A stretch of DNA of 64,000 nucleotides from Pseudomonadota bacterium (GCA_018242165.1 JAFECL010000007.1:18904-82903), one strand, 5' to 3'; shown: positions 52,232-61,882, numbered from the stretch's first letter. Numbers and translations: made by a program. The notes: generated from the letters alone by a model not told the origin.

Positions 52232-53791
52232 TCATTCGCTGACGACGTGTCGCTCGCCGGGGCGGCCGCGGGCGCGTTTGAGCAGCCAGGGGAGCGGCAC
52301 CACCGCGAGCAGCACCCAGCCGAGCATGTAGAAGCTGTCGAGATAGGCGATGAAGGCAGCCTGGCGCGAGACCTCGCCGTTGAGCAGGCCCAGCATCGCG
52401 GCGCCGAAATCGCCCAGCTGGGCGGCGGTGGTGGCCGGATCGAGCGCGGGCAGCTTGAACGAGGTGACGTTGCCGGCGATGTCGGAATGGCTGGTCTGGG
52501 TGTTGCGGGCCAGCTGGTCGACGATCACCGAGATCCCGAAGCTGCTGCCGATATTGCGGAACAGGGTCATCAGCGTGCTACCATCGGTGCGATAATGCGG
52601 CGCCAGCTGGGCAAAGGCGATCAGGTTGATCGGCATGAACACCAGCCCCAGCCCCAGCCCCTGGATCAGCCCGGAGAGCACGATCGGGCGGTAATCCATG
52701 TCGATCGACCAGCGGGTCATGGTCCACAGCGAAAAGGCGGCGATGGTATAGCCCACCGAAATCAGCCAGCGGCCATCGATGCGGGCAATGATCCGGTTGG
52801 CCAGCAGCATGGTCAGCAGCAGGCCGATGCCGCGTGGCGCCATCAGCAGCCCGGTGGTCAGCACCGGATAGTCGTAAACCGATTCAAGCAGGGTGGGCAG
52901 CACCGAGGACAGCCCGACATTGGTAATGCCAAGGATCACCATGAAGGCCAGCCCGCCCAGGAAATTGGCGTTGAACACCATTTCGCCCTTGAACAGCGGA
53001 TGGGCCACCCAGCGGCTGTGCACCAGGAAGATCCACAGCGCGCTGAGCGCAACGAGCAGCTCGATCACGCTTTCCTGCGATTCGAACCAGTCGTTCTGGT
53101 GCCCCCGGTCAAGCAGCAGCTGCATCCCCACCAGGGCGGTGCCCAGCATCACCGCGCCGAAGATGTCCAGCCGGCGCCGCACGATCGGGCGCGACGGCAG
53201 CAGCCACCACAGCACCGCCAGCGCGGGAATGCCGATCGGCAGGTTGACGTAGAACACCCAGCGCCAGTTCAGGGCATCGGTAAGGTAGCCGCCGATGAAC
53301 GGGCCGCTGATCGGCGCGACCATCACCGTTGCCCCCCACACCGACAGCGCCCCGGCCTGCCGGCTGGGGCGATTGATGTCGAACAGGAAGGTCTGCGACA
53401 TCGGGCCAAGGAAGGCCGCCGCCATCCCCTGCAGCGCCCGGAAGACAACCATCTGCGGCAGCGAGGTGGCCGCGCCGCACAGCATCGAGGTCAGCAGGAA
53501 CATTGCGGTGGCGCCGATGAACAGGTTGCGCGAGCCGATCCGGTCGCTCAGCCAGCCGGTCAGCGGCAGCACCAGCACGCCCGAGATGATGAAGCTGGTC
53601 AGCACCCAGGTGATCGTATCGGGCGAGGCGCCAAGGCTGGCGCGCATGTGCGGCAGCGCGACGTTGGCGATGGTGGCATCGAGGAACTGGACGATCGACA
53701 CGCCCATCAGCGCGGCCATCAGGAGGCCGGTGTGGCGCGTTTCGAGCAGCGGCCGGTCGGCCGGATCAGCGGCTGGTATCGACCCGGACAT
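52232..53791 (-). CDS. emrB: DHA2-family MFS multidrug efflux transporter (EmrB type)
   Basis: A 519-residue inner-membrane drug/proton antiporter with about 14 predicted helices. Motif D1-like VQFLDATIANVALPHM, motif A-type GWLSDRIGSRN, and APISGPFIGGYL are typical of the DHA2 family. The N-terminus overlaps the 3' end of the membrane-fusion gene by 26 nt. With EmrA and an outer-membrane channel encoded elsewhere it would form a tripartite pump. Confidence 0.94.
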   Translation of the reverse strand: MSGSIPAADPADRPLLETRHTGLLMAALMGVSIVQFLDATIANVALPHMRASLGASPDTITWVLTSFIISGVLVLPLTGWLSDRIGSRNLFIGATAMFLLTSMLCGAATSLPQMVVFRALQGMAAAFLGPMSQTFLFDINRPSRQAGALSVWGATVMVAPISGPFIGGYLTDALNWRWVFYVNLPIGIPALAVLWWLLPSRPIVRRRLDIFGAVMLGTALVGMQLLLDRGHQNDWFESQESVIELLVALSALWIFLVHSRWVAHPLFKGEMVFNANFLGGLAFMVILGITNVGLSSVLPTLLESVYDYPVLTTGLLMAPRGIGLLLTMLLANRIIARIDGRWLISVGYTIAAFSLWTMTRWSIDMDYRPIVLSGLIQGLGLGLVFMPINLIAFAQLAPHYRTDGSTLMTLFRNIGSSFGISVIVDQLARNTQTSHSDIAGNVTSFKLPALDPATTAAQLGDFGAAMLGLLNGEVSRQAAFIAYLDSFYMLGWVLLAVVPLPWLLKRARGRPGERHVVSE

Positions 53792-54812
53792 TGGTCGAAA
53801 GCCCGGCGATCAGCTGGCGCGTGGCCGGGCTGTCGATCGCGATGCGCACCGGCACCCGCTGGGTCACCTTCACCCAGTTGCCATTGGCGTTCTGCGCCGG
53901 CAGCACCGAGAATTCCGATCCGGTGCCCGCGCCGATGCTGGCAACATGGCCCTTCAGCCGCAGCCCCGGATAGGCATCGAACCACAGCTCGGCCGGCTGG
54001 CCGACCCGCATGTGCGACAGGTCGGTTTCCTTGAAATTGGCCTCGACCCAGCTCTTGTCGGAAACCACGATGGTCACCGCCGGCAGGCCGGTCAGCATCA
54101 GTTGCCCGGTCAGCAGCCGGTCGGCCTGGCTGACCGTGCCCGAAACCGGCGCACGCACTTCGGTGCGGGCGAGATTGTAGAGCGCCTGACGCTTCTGCGC
54201 TTGGGCGGCCAGAACCGTCGGATTGACCCCGGGCGCGACCGACGAGGTGGCCAGCGCGGCGCGGGCCTTGATCGCCGCGCCCTCGGCATTGCTCAGCGCA
54301 CCCCGGGCCGCCGCCAGCGACTGGGTGGCCGCATCCATCTGCGCCTTGGTGGCAAAGCCGCGCTGGATCAGCGCCGCGGTGCGGTTGTACTGCTCTTGCG
54401 CGTAGGCAAGGCCTGAGCGGGCGGTGGCGATATCGGCGCCCTTGGTCGAAAGATCGGCCTCCATCCCCACCACCTTGACGTCGGCGGCGGCGAGCGCGGC
54501 ATCGGCCTGCGCCACGGCGATGCGGTAGGGTTCCGGGTCGAGCCGGAACAGCAGGTCGCCCGCCTTGACCGACTGGTTTTCACGCACCCCGACCGCGACG
54601 ATCCGCCCGGTCAGTTCGGCGCTGACCGAAACCTTGTCCTGCCGGATGAAGGCATTGTCGGTCGACACATAGTGATCGGTGGCCAGGTAATAGACCAGCG
54701 CCGCGCCGATCAGCACCACTGGCCCGGCCACCATCAGGGCCAGCCGCCGCCAGCGTGCGGGGGCGCCCGGGCCGGCCAGATCGGCGGCAAGCTGCGGATC
54801 GCGTTCAGCCAT
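53766..54812 (-). CDS. emrA: HlyD/EmrA-family membrane fusion protein
   Basis: A 348-residue periplasmic adaptor anchored by one helix (ALMVAGPVVLIGAALVYYLA). The lipoyl half-motifs are VSAELTGRIVAVGVRENQSV and VRAPVSGTVSQ, with a coiled-coil hairpin between. The ATG at 54812 overlaps the end of marR by 8 nt, and its stop lies within emrB. Confidence 0.94.
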   Translation of the reverse strand: MAERDPQLAADLAGPGAPARWRRLALMVAGPVVLIGAALVYYLATDHYVSTDNAFIRQDKVSVSAELTGRIVAVGVRENQSVKAGDLLFRLDPEPYRIAVAQADAALAAADVKVVGMEADLSTKGADIATARSGLAYAQEQYNRTAALIQRGFATKAQMDAATQSLAAARGALSNAEGAAIKARAALATSSVAPGVNPTVLAAQAQKRQALYNLARTEVRAPVSGTVSQADRLLTGQLMLTGLPAVTIVVSDKSWVEANFKETDLSHMRVGQPAELWFDAYPGLRLKGHVASIGAGTGSEFSVLPAQNANGNWVKVTQRVPVRIAIDSPATRQLIAGLSTNVRVDTSR

Positions 54813-55257
54813 GGTCCTGCCCTCCGGCACGAGCCGCCGGACGGCGGATAAGGTTGGCGCGCACCCGTTCCAGCACCACGCCCAGCGCGGCCTGCTCGGC
54901 CAGCGAGACCCCCTCGAACGCCTCGGCCTGGATCACTTCGACCAGCGGGCGCAGCTGGGCGATGATCGCCTGGCCACGATCGGTAAGATGGAGCCGCCAC
55001 GAGCGCCGGTCGGCCGGATCGGGGCGGCGTTCGACCAGTTCGGCCTCCTGCAGCCGATCGACCATCCGGCAGACGGTGATCGGTTCCACCTCCAGCAGAT
55101 CGGCCAGGCCGCCCTGGTTGACCCCTTCATGCCGGGCCAGCACCGACAGCACCTGCCACTGCGGCCGGGTAATGCCGATATCGCGGGCGCGGGCATCGAA
55201 ACTGCGCCGCACGAGCCGCGCAACATCCGACAGCAGGGGCACCAGAGCCGTATTCAT
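54805..55257 (-). CDS. MarR-family repressor of the emrAB operon
   Basis: A 150-residue MarR winged-helix protein (ARDIGITRPQWQVLSVLARH, ADLLEVEPITVCRMVDRLQE, DRRSWRLHLTDRG wing). It is the first gene of the efflux operon, so it most likely represses it until a toxic ligand binds. A TTAATA-N8-TATTAA palindrome lies 11 bp before its ATG, next to a TTGACG -35 element. Confidence 0.92.
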   Translation of the reverse strand: MNTALVPLLSDVARLVRRSFDARARDIGITRPQWQVLSVLARHEGVNQGGLADLLEVEPITVCRMVDRLQEAELVERRPDPADRRSWRLHLTDRGQAIIAQLRPLVEVIQAEAFEGVSLAEQAALGVVLERVRANLIRRPAARAGGQDHG

Positions 55258-55267
55258 AAGAAGGCCC

Positions 55268-55287
55268 TTAATAAGCCTTGCTATTAA
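55268..55287 (-). promoter_or_regulatory. MarR-type operator and promoter of emrAB
   Basis: The perfect inverted repeat TTAATA-AGCCTTGC-TATTAA directly adjoins TTGACG (minus strand, 55288-55293), a good -35 element, so bound regulator would block RNA polymerase. The palindrome length (20 bp) fits a MarR dimer. Confidence 0.6.
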
Positions 55288-55312
55288 CGTCAAGGCTCTG
55301 CCGGCCCCCGCC

Positions 55313-56608
55313 TCAGCCGGCGTCCGAAGCCCCGATTTGCGCCGGTTCAAGGCGCGGGCTGAGCAGCTGGATCGCCGCCAGCGCGGCGAAATAGGCCCCG
55401 GCGGCGATCGCGAACAGCGTGGCATAGCTGTGCGTCGCCTCGAGCACATAGCCGGTGAACTTGGCCATGAACATGCCGCCCACCGCGCCGACCGTGCCGC
55501 CGAAACCCACCACCGTCCCCACCGCCGCCGGGGGGAACAGGTCGGACGGCAGCGTGTAGAGATTGCAGGAAAAGGCCTGGTGCCCGGCCGTGGCCAGCCC
55601 GATCAGCAGCACCGCACCCCACAGGCTGGAGACGTTCTGGGCAAACCAGATCGGCAGGATCAGCACGGCGCAGGCCAGCATGGTCGACTTGCGGGCGAAG
55701 TTCACGCTGCGGCCGGCGGCGATCAGGCGCGATGACAGCCAGCCCCCCGCCACGCTGCCTAGATCGGAGATCAGGTAGATCGCCGCCACCGGCAGGGCGA
55801 AGGTCTTGAGATCGAGGTGATAGCGCTGCCCGAGATAGCCGGGTAGCCAGAACAGGAAGAACCACCAGATCGGGTCGATGAAGAATTTGCCCAGGGCATA
55901 GGCCCAGGTTTCGCGCCGCCCGATCACCGCGCGCAACGGCACCCGCGCGGTTGGCGCCGGGCTGTCCTGCGCGATCCAGGCCGCTTCCTCGGGCGTCAGC
56001 GCGGTGGTTTCGGCGGGGCGGCGATAGCAGGCCCACCAGGCAACCAGCCAGCCCAGCCCCAGCAGCCCGGTCAGGTAAAAGGCCATCCGCCACGAAAAAC
56101 CCCAGTGGTCGATGATCAGCCACAGCAACAGCGGGGTCAGGATCGCCCCGACGTTCGATCCGGCGTTGAACAGGCCGGCGGCAAAGGCCCGCTCGCGCTG
56201 GGGGAACCATTCGGCCACGGCCTTCAGCCCGGCGGGGAAGTTCCCGGCCTCGCCAATGCCAAGGCCGGCCCGGGCCAGCGCGAACTGCGTGGCGCTGCTG
56301 GCCAGGCCATGAGCCATGTGCCCCGCCGTCCAGATGACCACCGCGACGGCATAGCCCAGCCGGGCGCCCAGCGCATCGACCAGCCGGCCGAAGACCAGGT
56401 AGGCCACCGCATAGGCCAGCTGGAACCAGAAGACGATGTCGGCATAGCTGGTCTCGCTCCAGCCCAGCTCGCGCGACAGGGTCGGCTTGAGCAGGCCGAT
56501 CATCTGCCGGTCGACATAGTTGATGGTGCAGGCGGCGAACAGCAGGCCAACCACCAGCCAGCGGCGGCGGCCAGCGGGCGGGGCCGGCGGGATGTTGCTG
56601 TGGCTCAT
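55313..56608 (-). CDS. exuT: MFS transporter, hexuronate/anion-cation symporter type
   Basis: A 431-residue carrier of the ACS family with about 12 helices. NYVDRQMIGLLKPTLSRELG and GLGIGEAGNFPAGLKAVAEW are hallmarks of hexuronate (ExuT) and galactonate carriers. It is 30 bp downstream of the FAH-family gene and within the uronate cluster, so uptake of galacturonate, glucuronate or unsaturated oligouronate products is likely. The exact substrate is inferred from context. Confidence 0.88.
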   Translation of the reverse strand: MSHSNIPPAPPAGRRRWLVVGLLFAACTINYVDRQMIGLLKPTLSRELGWSETSYADIVFWFQLAYAVAYLVFGRLVDALGARLGYAVAVVIWTAGHMAHGLASSATQFALARAGLGIGEAGNFPAGLKAVAEWFPQRERAFAAGLFNAGSNVGAILTPLLLWLIIDHWGFSWRMAFYLTGLLGLGWLVAWWACYRRPAETTALTPEEAAWIAQDSPAPTARVPLRAVIGRRETWAYALGKFFIDPIWWFFLFWLPGYLGQRYHLDLKTFALPVAAIYLISDLGSVAGGWLSSRLIAAGRSVNFARKSTMLACAVLILPIWFAQNVSSLWGAVLLIGLATAGHQAFSCNLYTLPSDLFPPAAVGTVVGFGGTVGAVGGMFMAKFTGYVLEATHSYATLFAIAAGAYFAALAAIQLLSPRLEPAQIGASDAG

Positions 56609-56638
56609 CGGTTATCCTCTTCCCCCAAACGGCCCGGC

Positions 56639-57469
56639 CTACCCCGGCCGTCGTGCCACGATGCGGCAGGCGACCGAGCCATGATCGCCAAAGGCAGCCA
56701 CGGCGCTGCCCCCCGGCGCGATCTCGTGTACCCCGGTGATCGCTCCGGTCGAAACCCACAGGCCGGCGGCGGTCGAGATCCCCCGCCCGGCCAGGTGGGC
56801 GAGCAGGAACCGCACCGCCCCCAGCGGCCCGTCGAGCATGGTGCGGGCGGTGGCGCGGCCAACCTCCCGGCCATCAATCGCCATGGTCACCTCGATCGCG
56901 CAGAGGTCGAGCAACGGCCAGCCAGCCAGCGCCGCACCGATTACCAGCCCGCCGTTGTTGCCGAAATCCGAAGCGGTGACGGTGGGCCCATCGGAATTGA
57001 TCCCCGGATAGGGCGAGCTGGCCACCTCGATGCCCAGCCGCACCTCGTCGATCACCGCCATGGTCCCGGCGTCGTCGGTGGGGACCGGGCCGGCAAAGCC
57101 GGGGCGCACGTGCAGCAGCAGCTCGGCCTCCACCGCGGCGAACCCGTCGGCGAAGACCGGCATGTCCGGGCTTGAACCCGGATCAGCCGCAACGATGTCA
57201 TCTCTGAAGATCGGGCCGGCCAGGCGGTTCGTGCCCAGCCGCAGATCGTCGGGCGGATTGATCCGGCCAACCTTCCAGCCGCCCACCGCGCGGCCATCCA
57301 GCCCCAGCGCCAGATCCTGAATGCAATAGGCCGCGCCAAGATCTTCCGGGATGGGGCCGGGATAGGTCGTCAGCGCCGCACCTGCGCGCCGCGCGCCGAC
57401 AAAGGCGCGGGCGATGGCCTGCGCGTCAGCACTGCCAGACCGCTCCAGTGCTGGATTGTGAACTCCCAT
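56639..57469 (-). CDS. FAH-superfamily 2-keto-4-pentenoate hydratase-like protein
   Basis: A 276-residue member of the fumarylacetoacetate hydrolase fold, hydratase/decarboxylase branch. The metal-site EXE is in AAVEAELLLHV and SDFGNNGGLVIGAALAG follows. In aromatic meta-cleavage this family hydrates 2-hydroxypentadienoate; here it sits with exuT in a uronate cluster, so it may act on a keto-acid from sugar breakdown (inference). An operator lies 36 bp upstream of its start. Confidence 0.85.
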   Translation of the reverse strand: MGVHNPALERSGSADAQAIARAFVGARRAGAALTTYPGPIPEDLGAAYCIQDLALGLDGRAVGGWKVGRINPPDDLRLGTNRLAGPIFRDDIVAADPGSSPDMPVFADGFAAVEAELLLHVRPGFAGPVPTDDAGTMAVIDEVRLGIEVASSPYPGINSDGPTVTASDFGNNGGLVIGAALAGWPLLDLCAIEVTMAIDGREVGRATARTMLDGPLGAVRFLLAHLAGRGISTAAGLWVSTGAITGVHEIAPGGSAVAAFGDHGSVACRIVARRPG

Positions 57470-57504
57470 TCGGCTCGTCCTCTCGTCGTTGCCGGGTGTC
57501 TATA

Positions 57505-57518
57505 GGAAACCGGTGTCA
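57505..57518 (-). promoter_or_regulatory. LacI-type operator 1, before the FAH-exuT unit
   Basis: TGACACCGGTTTCC on the minus strand shares TGACACCGGTT with the sites at 59088 and 60232. A -10-like TATAGA follows closely. Together with the other two sites it defines a small regulon. Confidence 0.7.
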
Positions 57519-57551
57519 TTGACAATCGCCGGGCTGGGCAAATTGTCCGCG

Positions 57552-59060
57552 CTAAAGGGTCACGCCCCGTTTCCACAGGGCGATGGCGCGCTGCCCCGCC
57601 CGCTCGGCGGCGCATGGCTGCCCGCTGGCAATCGCCAGCACCCGTTCGAGGAAGGCCTGATCAGCTGCGGACGGGCCCTGATCCAGCACCACCCCGGCAT
57701 CGAAATCGATCCAGTGCGGCTTGGCCCCGGCCAGCGCGGAATTCGAGCTGACCTTGATGGTCGGCACGGGAAAGCCCAGCGGGGTGCCCCGCCCGGTGGT
57801 GAACAGCACCATGGTGGCCCCTGCCGCCGCCAGTGCGCTAGACGATACCGCGTCGTTGCCGGGCGCCTCCAGCAACACCAGCCCGCCGGGCGGCACCTGC
57901 TGGCCATAGTCGATCACGGCCACCAACGGCGCGGTGCCCGCCTTCTGCACGGCCCCGAGCGACTTTTCCTCCAGCGTGGTGATCCCCCCGGCCAGATTGC
58001 CGGGCGACGGATTCTCGGAAACCGGCAACCCCTGATCGAGGTAATAGCGCTTGAACCGGTTGATCAGGGCTGCACCGGCCGCGAAGGTCTCGCGGCTGGT
58101 GGAACGGGCCAGCAGGGCGGCCTCGGCCCCGAAAATTTCGGGGATTTCGGTCAGCACCGGGGTTCCCCCGGCGCGGGCCAGCCGGTCGCTGAAGCGGCCC
58201 AGCAGCGGATTGGCGGTCAGGCCCGAAAAGCCGTCAGAGCCGCCGCATTTCAGCCCGACCGTCAGCGCGCCCAGCGGCAGAGCCTCGCGCCGGGCGGTGG
58301 CGGCGGCGTCAACCAGTTCATCGATCAGGGCGGCGGCAGCGGCCAGCTCATCGCCCGCAGCTTGCGAGGCCAGGTGGCGCACCTTGCCCCGGGCCGCCTC
58401 CGGCACCGCCGCCAGCAGGGCCTCCAGCTGGTTCGATTCGCAGCCAAGCCCCAGCAGCAGCACCCCGGCGGCGTTGGGGTTGGCCGTCAGCCCGGCCAGC
58501 GCCGCACGGGTTCCGGCCAGATCGTCGCCCAGCTGCGAGCAGCCGTGCGGGTGAGTGAAGGCATGAATCCCGTCGAGCCGCCCGGTGTCAATCGCCGCCG
58601 CGTGGCGGTGCCGCGCCGCTGCGGCAACCTGTTCGGCGGTCAGCCCCACGCAGCCCACCGTGGGAAGGATCCAGATCTCGTTGCGGGTTGCCGCCCGACC
58701 ATCGTCGCGCCGATAGCCGTGCCAGACGGGCGTCGGTTCCGGCACTCCGGCGGGCCCGGGCTTTGCGGCGGCGGGGGTATAGGAGAGTTCGCCCGCCAGT
58801 GCGGTGGCCAGGTTGTGGCTGTGCACATGCTCGCCCGCGCGGATCGCGCGGGTGGCGCGGCCGATCGGCTGGCCATATTTGACGACCACGGCGCCCGGCT
58901 GAAGATCGACCAGCGCCAGCTTGTGCCCGGCGGGCACCGCGCCCGATACCACAAACGCAATGTCCGGCCCGCCCGCACGGCTGCCCGGGGCGAGGTCGCG
59001 CAGCGCCACGGCGACATTGTCAGCGGGATGGATGCGGAGCAGATCGGAGTTGTTCGCCAT
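57552..59060 (-). CDS. uxaA: Altronate dehydratase
   Basis: A 502-residue UxaA-family dehydratase that turns D-altronate into 2-keto-3-deoxygluconate. The N-terminal SAF-type domain (LLRIHPADNVAVALRDL to GEHVHSHNLATAL) is followed by the long catalytic part with TVGCVGLTAEQV, GLGCESNQLEALL and LKCGGSDGFSGLTANP, whose cysteines can hold iron. The ATG at 59060 is used; a longer frame to 59102 overlaps the operator. It is divergent from the LacI gene and upstream of the FAH-exuT pair. Confidence 0.94.
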   Translation of the reverse strand: MANNSDLLRIHPADNVAVALRDLAPGSRAGGPDIAFVVSGAVPAGHKLALVDLQPGAVVVKYGQPIGRATRAIRAGEHVHSHNLATALAGELSYTPAAAKPGPAGVPEPTPVWHGYRRDDGRAATRNEIWILPTVGCVGLTAEQVAAAARHRHAAAIDTGRLDGIHAFTHPHGCSQLGDDLAGTRAALAGLTANPNAAGVLLLGLGCESNQLEALLAAVPEAARGKVRHLASQAAGDELAAAAALIDELVDAAATARREALPLGALTVGLKCGGSDGFSGLTANPLLGRFSDRLARAGGTPVLTEIPEIFGAEAALLARSTSRETFAAGAALINRFKRYYLDQGLPVSENPSPGNLAGGITTLEEKSLGAVQKAGTAPLVAVIDYGQQVPPGGLVLLEAPGNDAVSSSALAAAGATMVLFTTGRGTPLGFPVPTIKVSSNSALAGAKPHWIDFDAGVVLDQGPSAADQAFLERVLAIASGQPCAAERAGQRAIALWKRGVTL

Positions 59061-59087
59061 CGGGGCCCCGAAAGACTTTTCAAGTTG

Positions 59088-59101
59088 GGTAACCGGTGTC
59101 A
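59088..59101 (-). promoter_or_regulatory. LacI-type operator 2, between uxaA and the regulator gene
   Basis: TGACACCGGTTACC (minus strand) lies in the 103-bp divergent promoter region. The same 14-mer, extended to 17 bp with CAA, is found before kduI. It can serve both uxaA and the regulator, giving autoregulation. Confidence 0.75.
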
Positions 59102-59163
59102 CAAGTCCCCGGGCATTGCAACCGGGGTTCTCTCGGGCCTATCGCGTGCAGGTCCGGGGCGTG

Positions 59164-60210
59164 ATGGTCGGCGGAAAAGTGGGGGCAAGGGTGAAACGGC
59201 GCAATTCCAAGCCGACAATCAACGATGTCGCCCGCCTGGCCGGGGTCTCGAAAAAGACCGTCAGCCGGGTGATCAATCGCTCCGCCCTGCTCAACGAGGC
59301 GACTCGCGAGAAGGTCGAAGCGGTGATCGCCGACCTTGGCTATGTGCCCAACCCCCAGGCCCGCGCGCTGGCGCTGCGGCGCAACTTCCTGATCGGACTG
59401 ATCCACGACAACCCCAACGCGCAGATGGTGCTGGGGGTGCAGGAGGGCATTCTCGAGGCGATCCGTGACAGCGAATTCGCCCTGGTCGTCCGCCCGGTGG
59501 ACCGCAAGAGCCCGCGGATGATGGAAGACCTGCGCCAGTTCATCGAGCGCCAGCGGCTTTACGGCGTCCTGATCCTGCCGCCGCTTTCGGAAAGCGACGA
59601 TCTGGCGAAGCTGTGCGCCGATCTTGGCTGCAATTTCGTGCGGATGGGCTCGGCCCGGCTCGACGAACCGGCCCATCTGGTCGAATCCAACGATCGCCAG
59701 GCGGTCGCCGAGGCGGTCAGCTACCTGATCAACCAGGGCCATCGGCGGATCGGCTTCGTCGCCGGGCCCGAAGGCTTCCGCTCGGCGATGGAGCGCGAGG
59801 CGGGCTATCGCGAGGCGCTTGCCGCAGCGGGGCTCAGCCCGGTCGAGGCGCTGATGGCACGGGGCAACTACACTTTCGATTCGGGCTACGCCGCCGCCAA
59901 CCAGCTGCTGCAGCATGCCGAGGCCCCCAGCGCGATCTTCGCCAGCAACGACGAGATGGCCGCCGGCGTGCTCCACGTCGCGCGCGAGCGGGGCATTGCG
60001 GTGCCCGAACAGCTGTCGATCATCGGGTTCGACGATACCGCGATCGCGGCGCATATCTGGCCGCCGCTGACCACGGTGCGCTGGCCGATCCGCTCGATGG
60101 CGCGGGCGGCGGCGCTCAAGCTGGTCCAGCCCGAGACCGCCGCGCAGCAGCCCAGCGTCTTCCTGTCCGACCTGATTCGACGCGCCTCGGTCGCGCCGGC
60201 GCGGCGCTAG
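59164..60210 (+). CDS. LacI-family transcriptional regulator of uronate genes
   Basis: A 348-residue LacI/GalR protein. The DNA-binding head is [20 protein letters not shown] with the hinge [10 protein letters not shown], followed by a periplasmic-binding-protein-like core ending [14 protein letters not shown] 59164 is used; GTG 59191 (VKRRNSKPT) is a shorter alternative. Three copies of its presumed operator, two flanking this gene, suggest control of uxaA, FAH-exuT, kduIDK and itself. The likely inducer is 2-keto-3-deoxygluconate or a uronate, by analogy with KdgR-type regulators. Confidence 0.92.
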   Translation: MVGGKVGARVKRRNSKPTINDVARLAGVSKKTVSRVINRSALLNEATREKVEAVIADLGYVPNPQARALALRRNFLIGLIHDNPNAQMVLGVQEGILEAIRDSEFALVVRPVDRKSPRMMEDLRQFIERQRLYGVLILPPLSESDDLAKLCADLGCNFVRMGSARLDEPAHLVESNDRQAVAEAVSYLINQGHRRIGFVAGPEGFRSAMEREAGYREALAAAGLSPVEALMARGNYTFDSGYAAANQLLQHAEAPSAIFASNDEMAAGVLHVARERGIAVPEQLSIIGFDDTAIAAHIWPPLTTVRWPIRSMARAAALKLVQPETAAQQPSVFLSDLIRRASVAPARR

Positions 60211-60231
60211 GGCACCGTTCCAACCCACCAT

Positions 60232-60245
60232 TGACACCGGTTACC
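60232..60245 (+). promoter_or_regulatory. LacI-type operator 3, before kduI
   Basis: TGACACCGGTTACC overlaps a TTGACA -35 element (60231-60236), 40 bp before the kduI start. It is identical to the site at 59088. ACCGGT at the centre is the usual LacI-family core. Confidence 0.75.
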
Positions 60246-60284
60246 CAAGGCGATAGCCAAGCGCGCAGCCAAGGGAGAGAAACG

Positions 60285-61121
60285 GTGTTCGCCAAGACCT
60301 TTCACGCCACCCATCCGGACATGATGGATTGCGTCTCGAACGATGAATTGCGGGATCGCTATCTGGTCGGCGGAATGTTCGAAACCGGCAAGGTGGTGCT
60401 CAACTACAGCCACAACGAACGCTTCGTGATCGGCGGGGCGGTGCCGGCGGGCCAGGTGCTGAAACTGCCCGACCAGACCGAGCCGGCCAGCGCGCAGGGC
60501 CACCCCTTCCTCGAACGGCGCGAGGCGGGCATCGTCAATATCGGCGGGCCGGGCGCCATCACCGTCGATGGCCAGCGGTTTGCCATGGACAACAAGGAAT
60601 GCCTCTACGTGCCGATGGGCAGCCGCGAAGTGCTGTTCGAGGGCGCGGCGGCGCGGTTCTACATTGCCTCGGTTCCGGCGCACAAGGCCTGCCCGATCAG
60701 GCACATCACCCTGGCTCAGGCCAACCCGCTGGCGCGCGGCGATCTGGCCAATTCGAACCAGCGCACGATCTACCAGCTGGTCATCCCCGGGGTCTGCGAG
60801 AGCGCCCAGCTGCTGCTCGGGCTGACGGTGCTGGAAGAAGGCAGCGTGTGGAACACCATGCCGCCGCACCTGCATGACCGGCGCAGCGAGATCTATCTCT
60901 ACTTCGACCTGCCCGAGCAGACCGACCGGGTGTTCCACTACATGGGCGAGCCCGAGGCGATGCGCCACATCGTGATCGCCAACGAGGAGGCGGTGATCAG
61001 CCCGCCGTGGTCGATCCACATGGGTTCGGGCACCAAGAAATATGCCTTCATCTGGGCGATGGGCGGGGAAAACCTCGACTATACCGACATGAAGGTGCTG
61101 GATATCTGCCAGCTGCAATGA
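60285..61121 (+). CDS. kduI: 5-Dehydro-4-deoxy-D-glucuronate isomerase
   Basis: Isomerises 5-keto-4-deoxyuronate from pectin or other polyuronide lyases to 3-deoxy-hexosulosonate. It is 278 residues, the normal KduI length, with the cupin-like metal site [20 protein letters not shown] and [20 protein letters not shown]. The GTG at 60285 follows AAGGGAGAG. Its stop overlaps the kduD start (ATGA). Expression is probably released when the LacI regulator leaves the overlapping operator. Confidence 0.96.
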   Translation: MFAKTFHATHPDMMDCVSNDELRDRYLVGGMFETGKVVLNYSHNERFVIGGAVPAGQVLKLPDQTEPASAQGHPFLERREAGIVNIGGPGAITVDGQRFAMDNKECLYVPMGSREVLFEGAAARFYIASVPAHKACPIRHITLAQANPLARGDLANSNQRTIYQLVIPGVCESAQLLLGLTVLEEGSVWNTMPPHLHDRRSEIYLYFDLPEQTDRVFHYMGEPEAMRHIVIANEEAVISPPWSIHMGSGTKKYAFIWAMGGENLDYTDMKVLDICQLQ

Positions 61122-61873
61122 GCATTTCGTTCGACCTGACGGGCCGGGTGGCGCTGGTCACCGGGGCCAATACCGGGATCGGTCAGGCCATTGCCGTGGC
61201 GCTGGCCGAGGCAGGCGCCGATGTCGCGCTGGCCGGGCGCAGCGCGCCGGCCGAAACGCTGGCGCGGCTGGCCGCGACCGGGCGCCGCAGCGCCGACATT
61301 CGCGCCGACCTCGCTTCGACCGAGCCGGTCGCGCGGGTGGTGGCCGAGGCGGAGGCGGCGCTGGGGCCGGTCGATATCCTGGTCAACAATGCCGGGATCA
61401 TCCGCCGCAACGACCTGGCCGACTTTACCGAGGAAGACTGGGACGCGGTGGTCGATACCAACCTCAAGGTGCTGTTCTTCCTCAGCCAGGCGGTGGCGCG
61501 CGGGATGGCGGCGCGCGGGGCCGGCAAGATCATCAACATTGCCTCTCTGCTCAGCTTTCAGGGCGGCATCCGCGTGCCGAGCTATGCCGCCGCCAAGTCG
61601 GGCGTGGCCGGGGTGACCCGCGCCATGGCCAACGAGCTGGCCGCACGGGGGGTGCAGGTCAACGCGATCGCCCCCGGCTATATCGCCACCAACAACACCG
61701 CCGCCCTGCAGGCCGACGCGACCCGCAATCGCCAGATCCTCGAGCGCATTCCGACCGGGCGTTGGGGCCGGCCCGAAGATATCGCCGGGGCGGCCGTGTT
61801 CCTTGCCTCGTCCGCTGCCGACTATGTTACCGGCCAGGTGCTGGCAGTCGATGGCGGCTGGCTGGCCCGCTAG
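61118..61873 (+). CDS. kduD: 2-Dehydro-3-deoxy-D-gluconate 5-dehydrogenase (KduD-type SDR)
   Basis: A 251-residue short-chain dehydrogenase with TGANTGIG cofactor loop, NNAG ([10 protein letters not shown]) and the catalytic SYAAAKSG. It reduces the KduI product to 2-keto-3-deoxygluconate with NAD(H). Directly coupled to kduI, it is firmly placed in this pathway; general SDR sequence alone would not fix the substrate. Confidence 0.93.
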   Translation: MSISFDLTGRVALVTGANTGIGQAIAVALAEAGADVALAGRSAPAETLARLAATGRRSADIRADLASTEPVARVVAEAEAALGPVDILVNNAGIIRRNDLADFTEEDWDAVVDTNLKVLFFLSQAVARGMAARGAGKIINIASLLSFQGGIRVPSYAAAKSGVAGVTRAMANELAARGVQVNAIAPGYIATNNTAALQADATRNRQILERIPTGRWGRPEDIAGAAVFLASSAADYVTGQVLAVDGGWLAR

Positions 61874-61882
61874 GCCACCACG

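Noticed and set aside
52160-54034. A 624-codon plus-strand frame over the emrA/emrB genes
   Set aside because: Antisense to two clear efflux genes, His/Gln/Arg-rich composition typical of a shadow frame.
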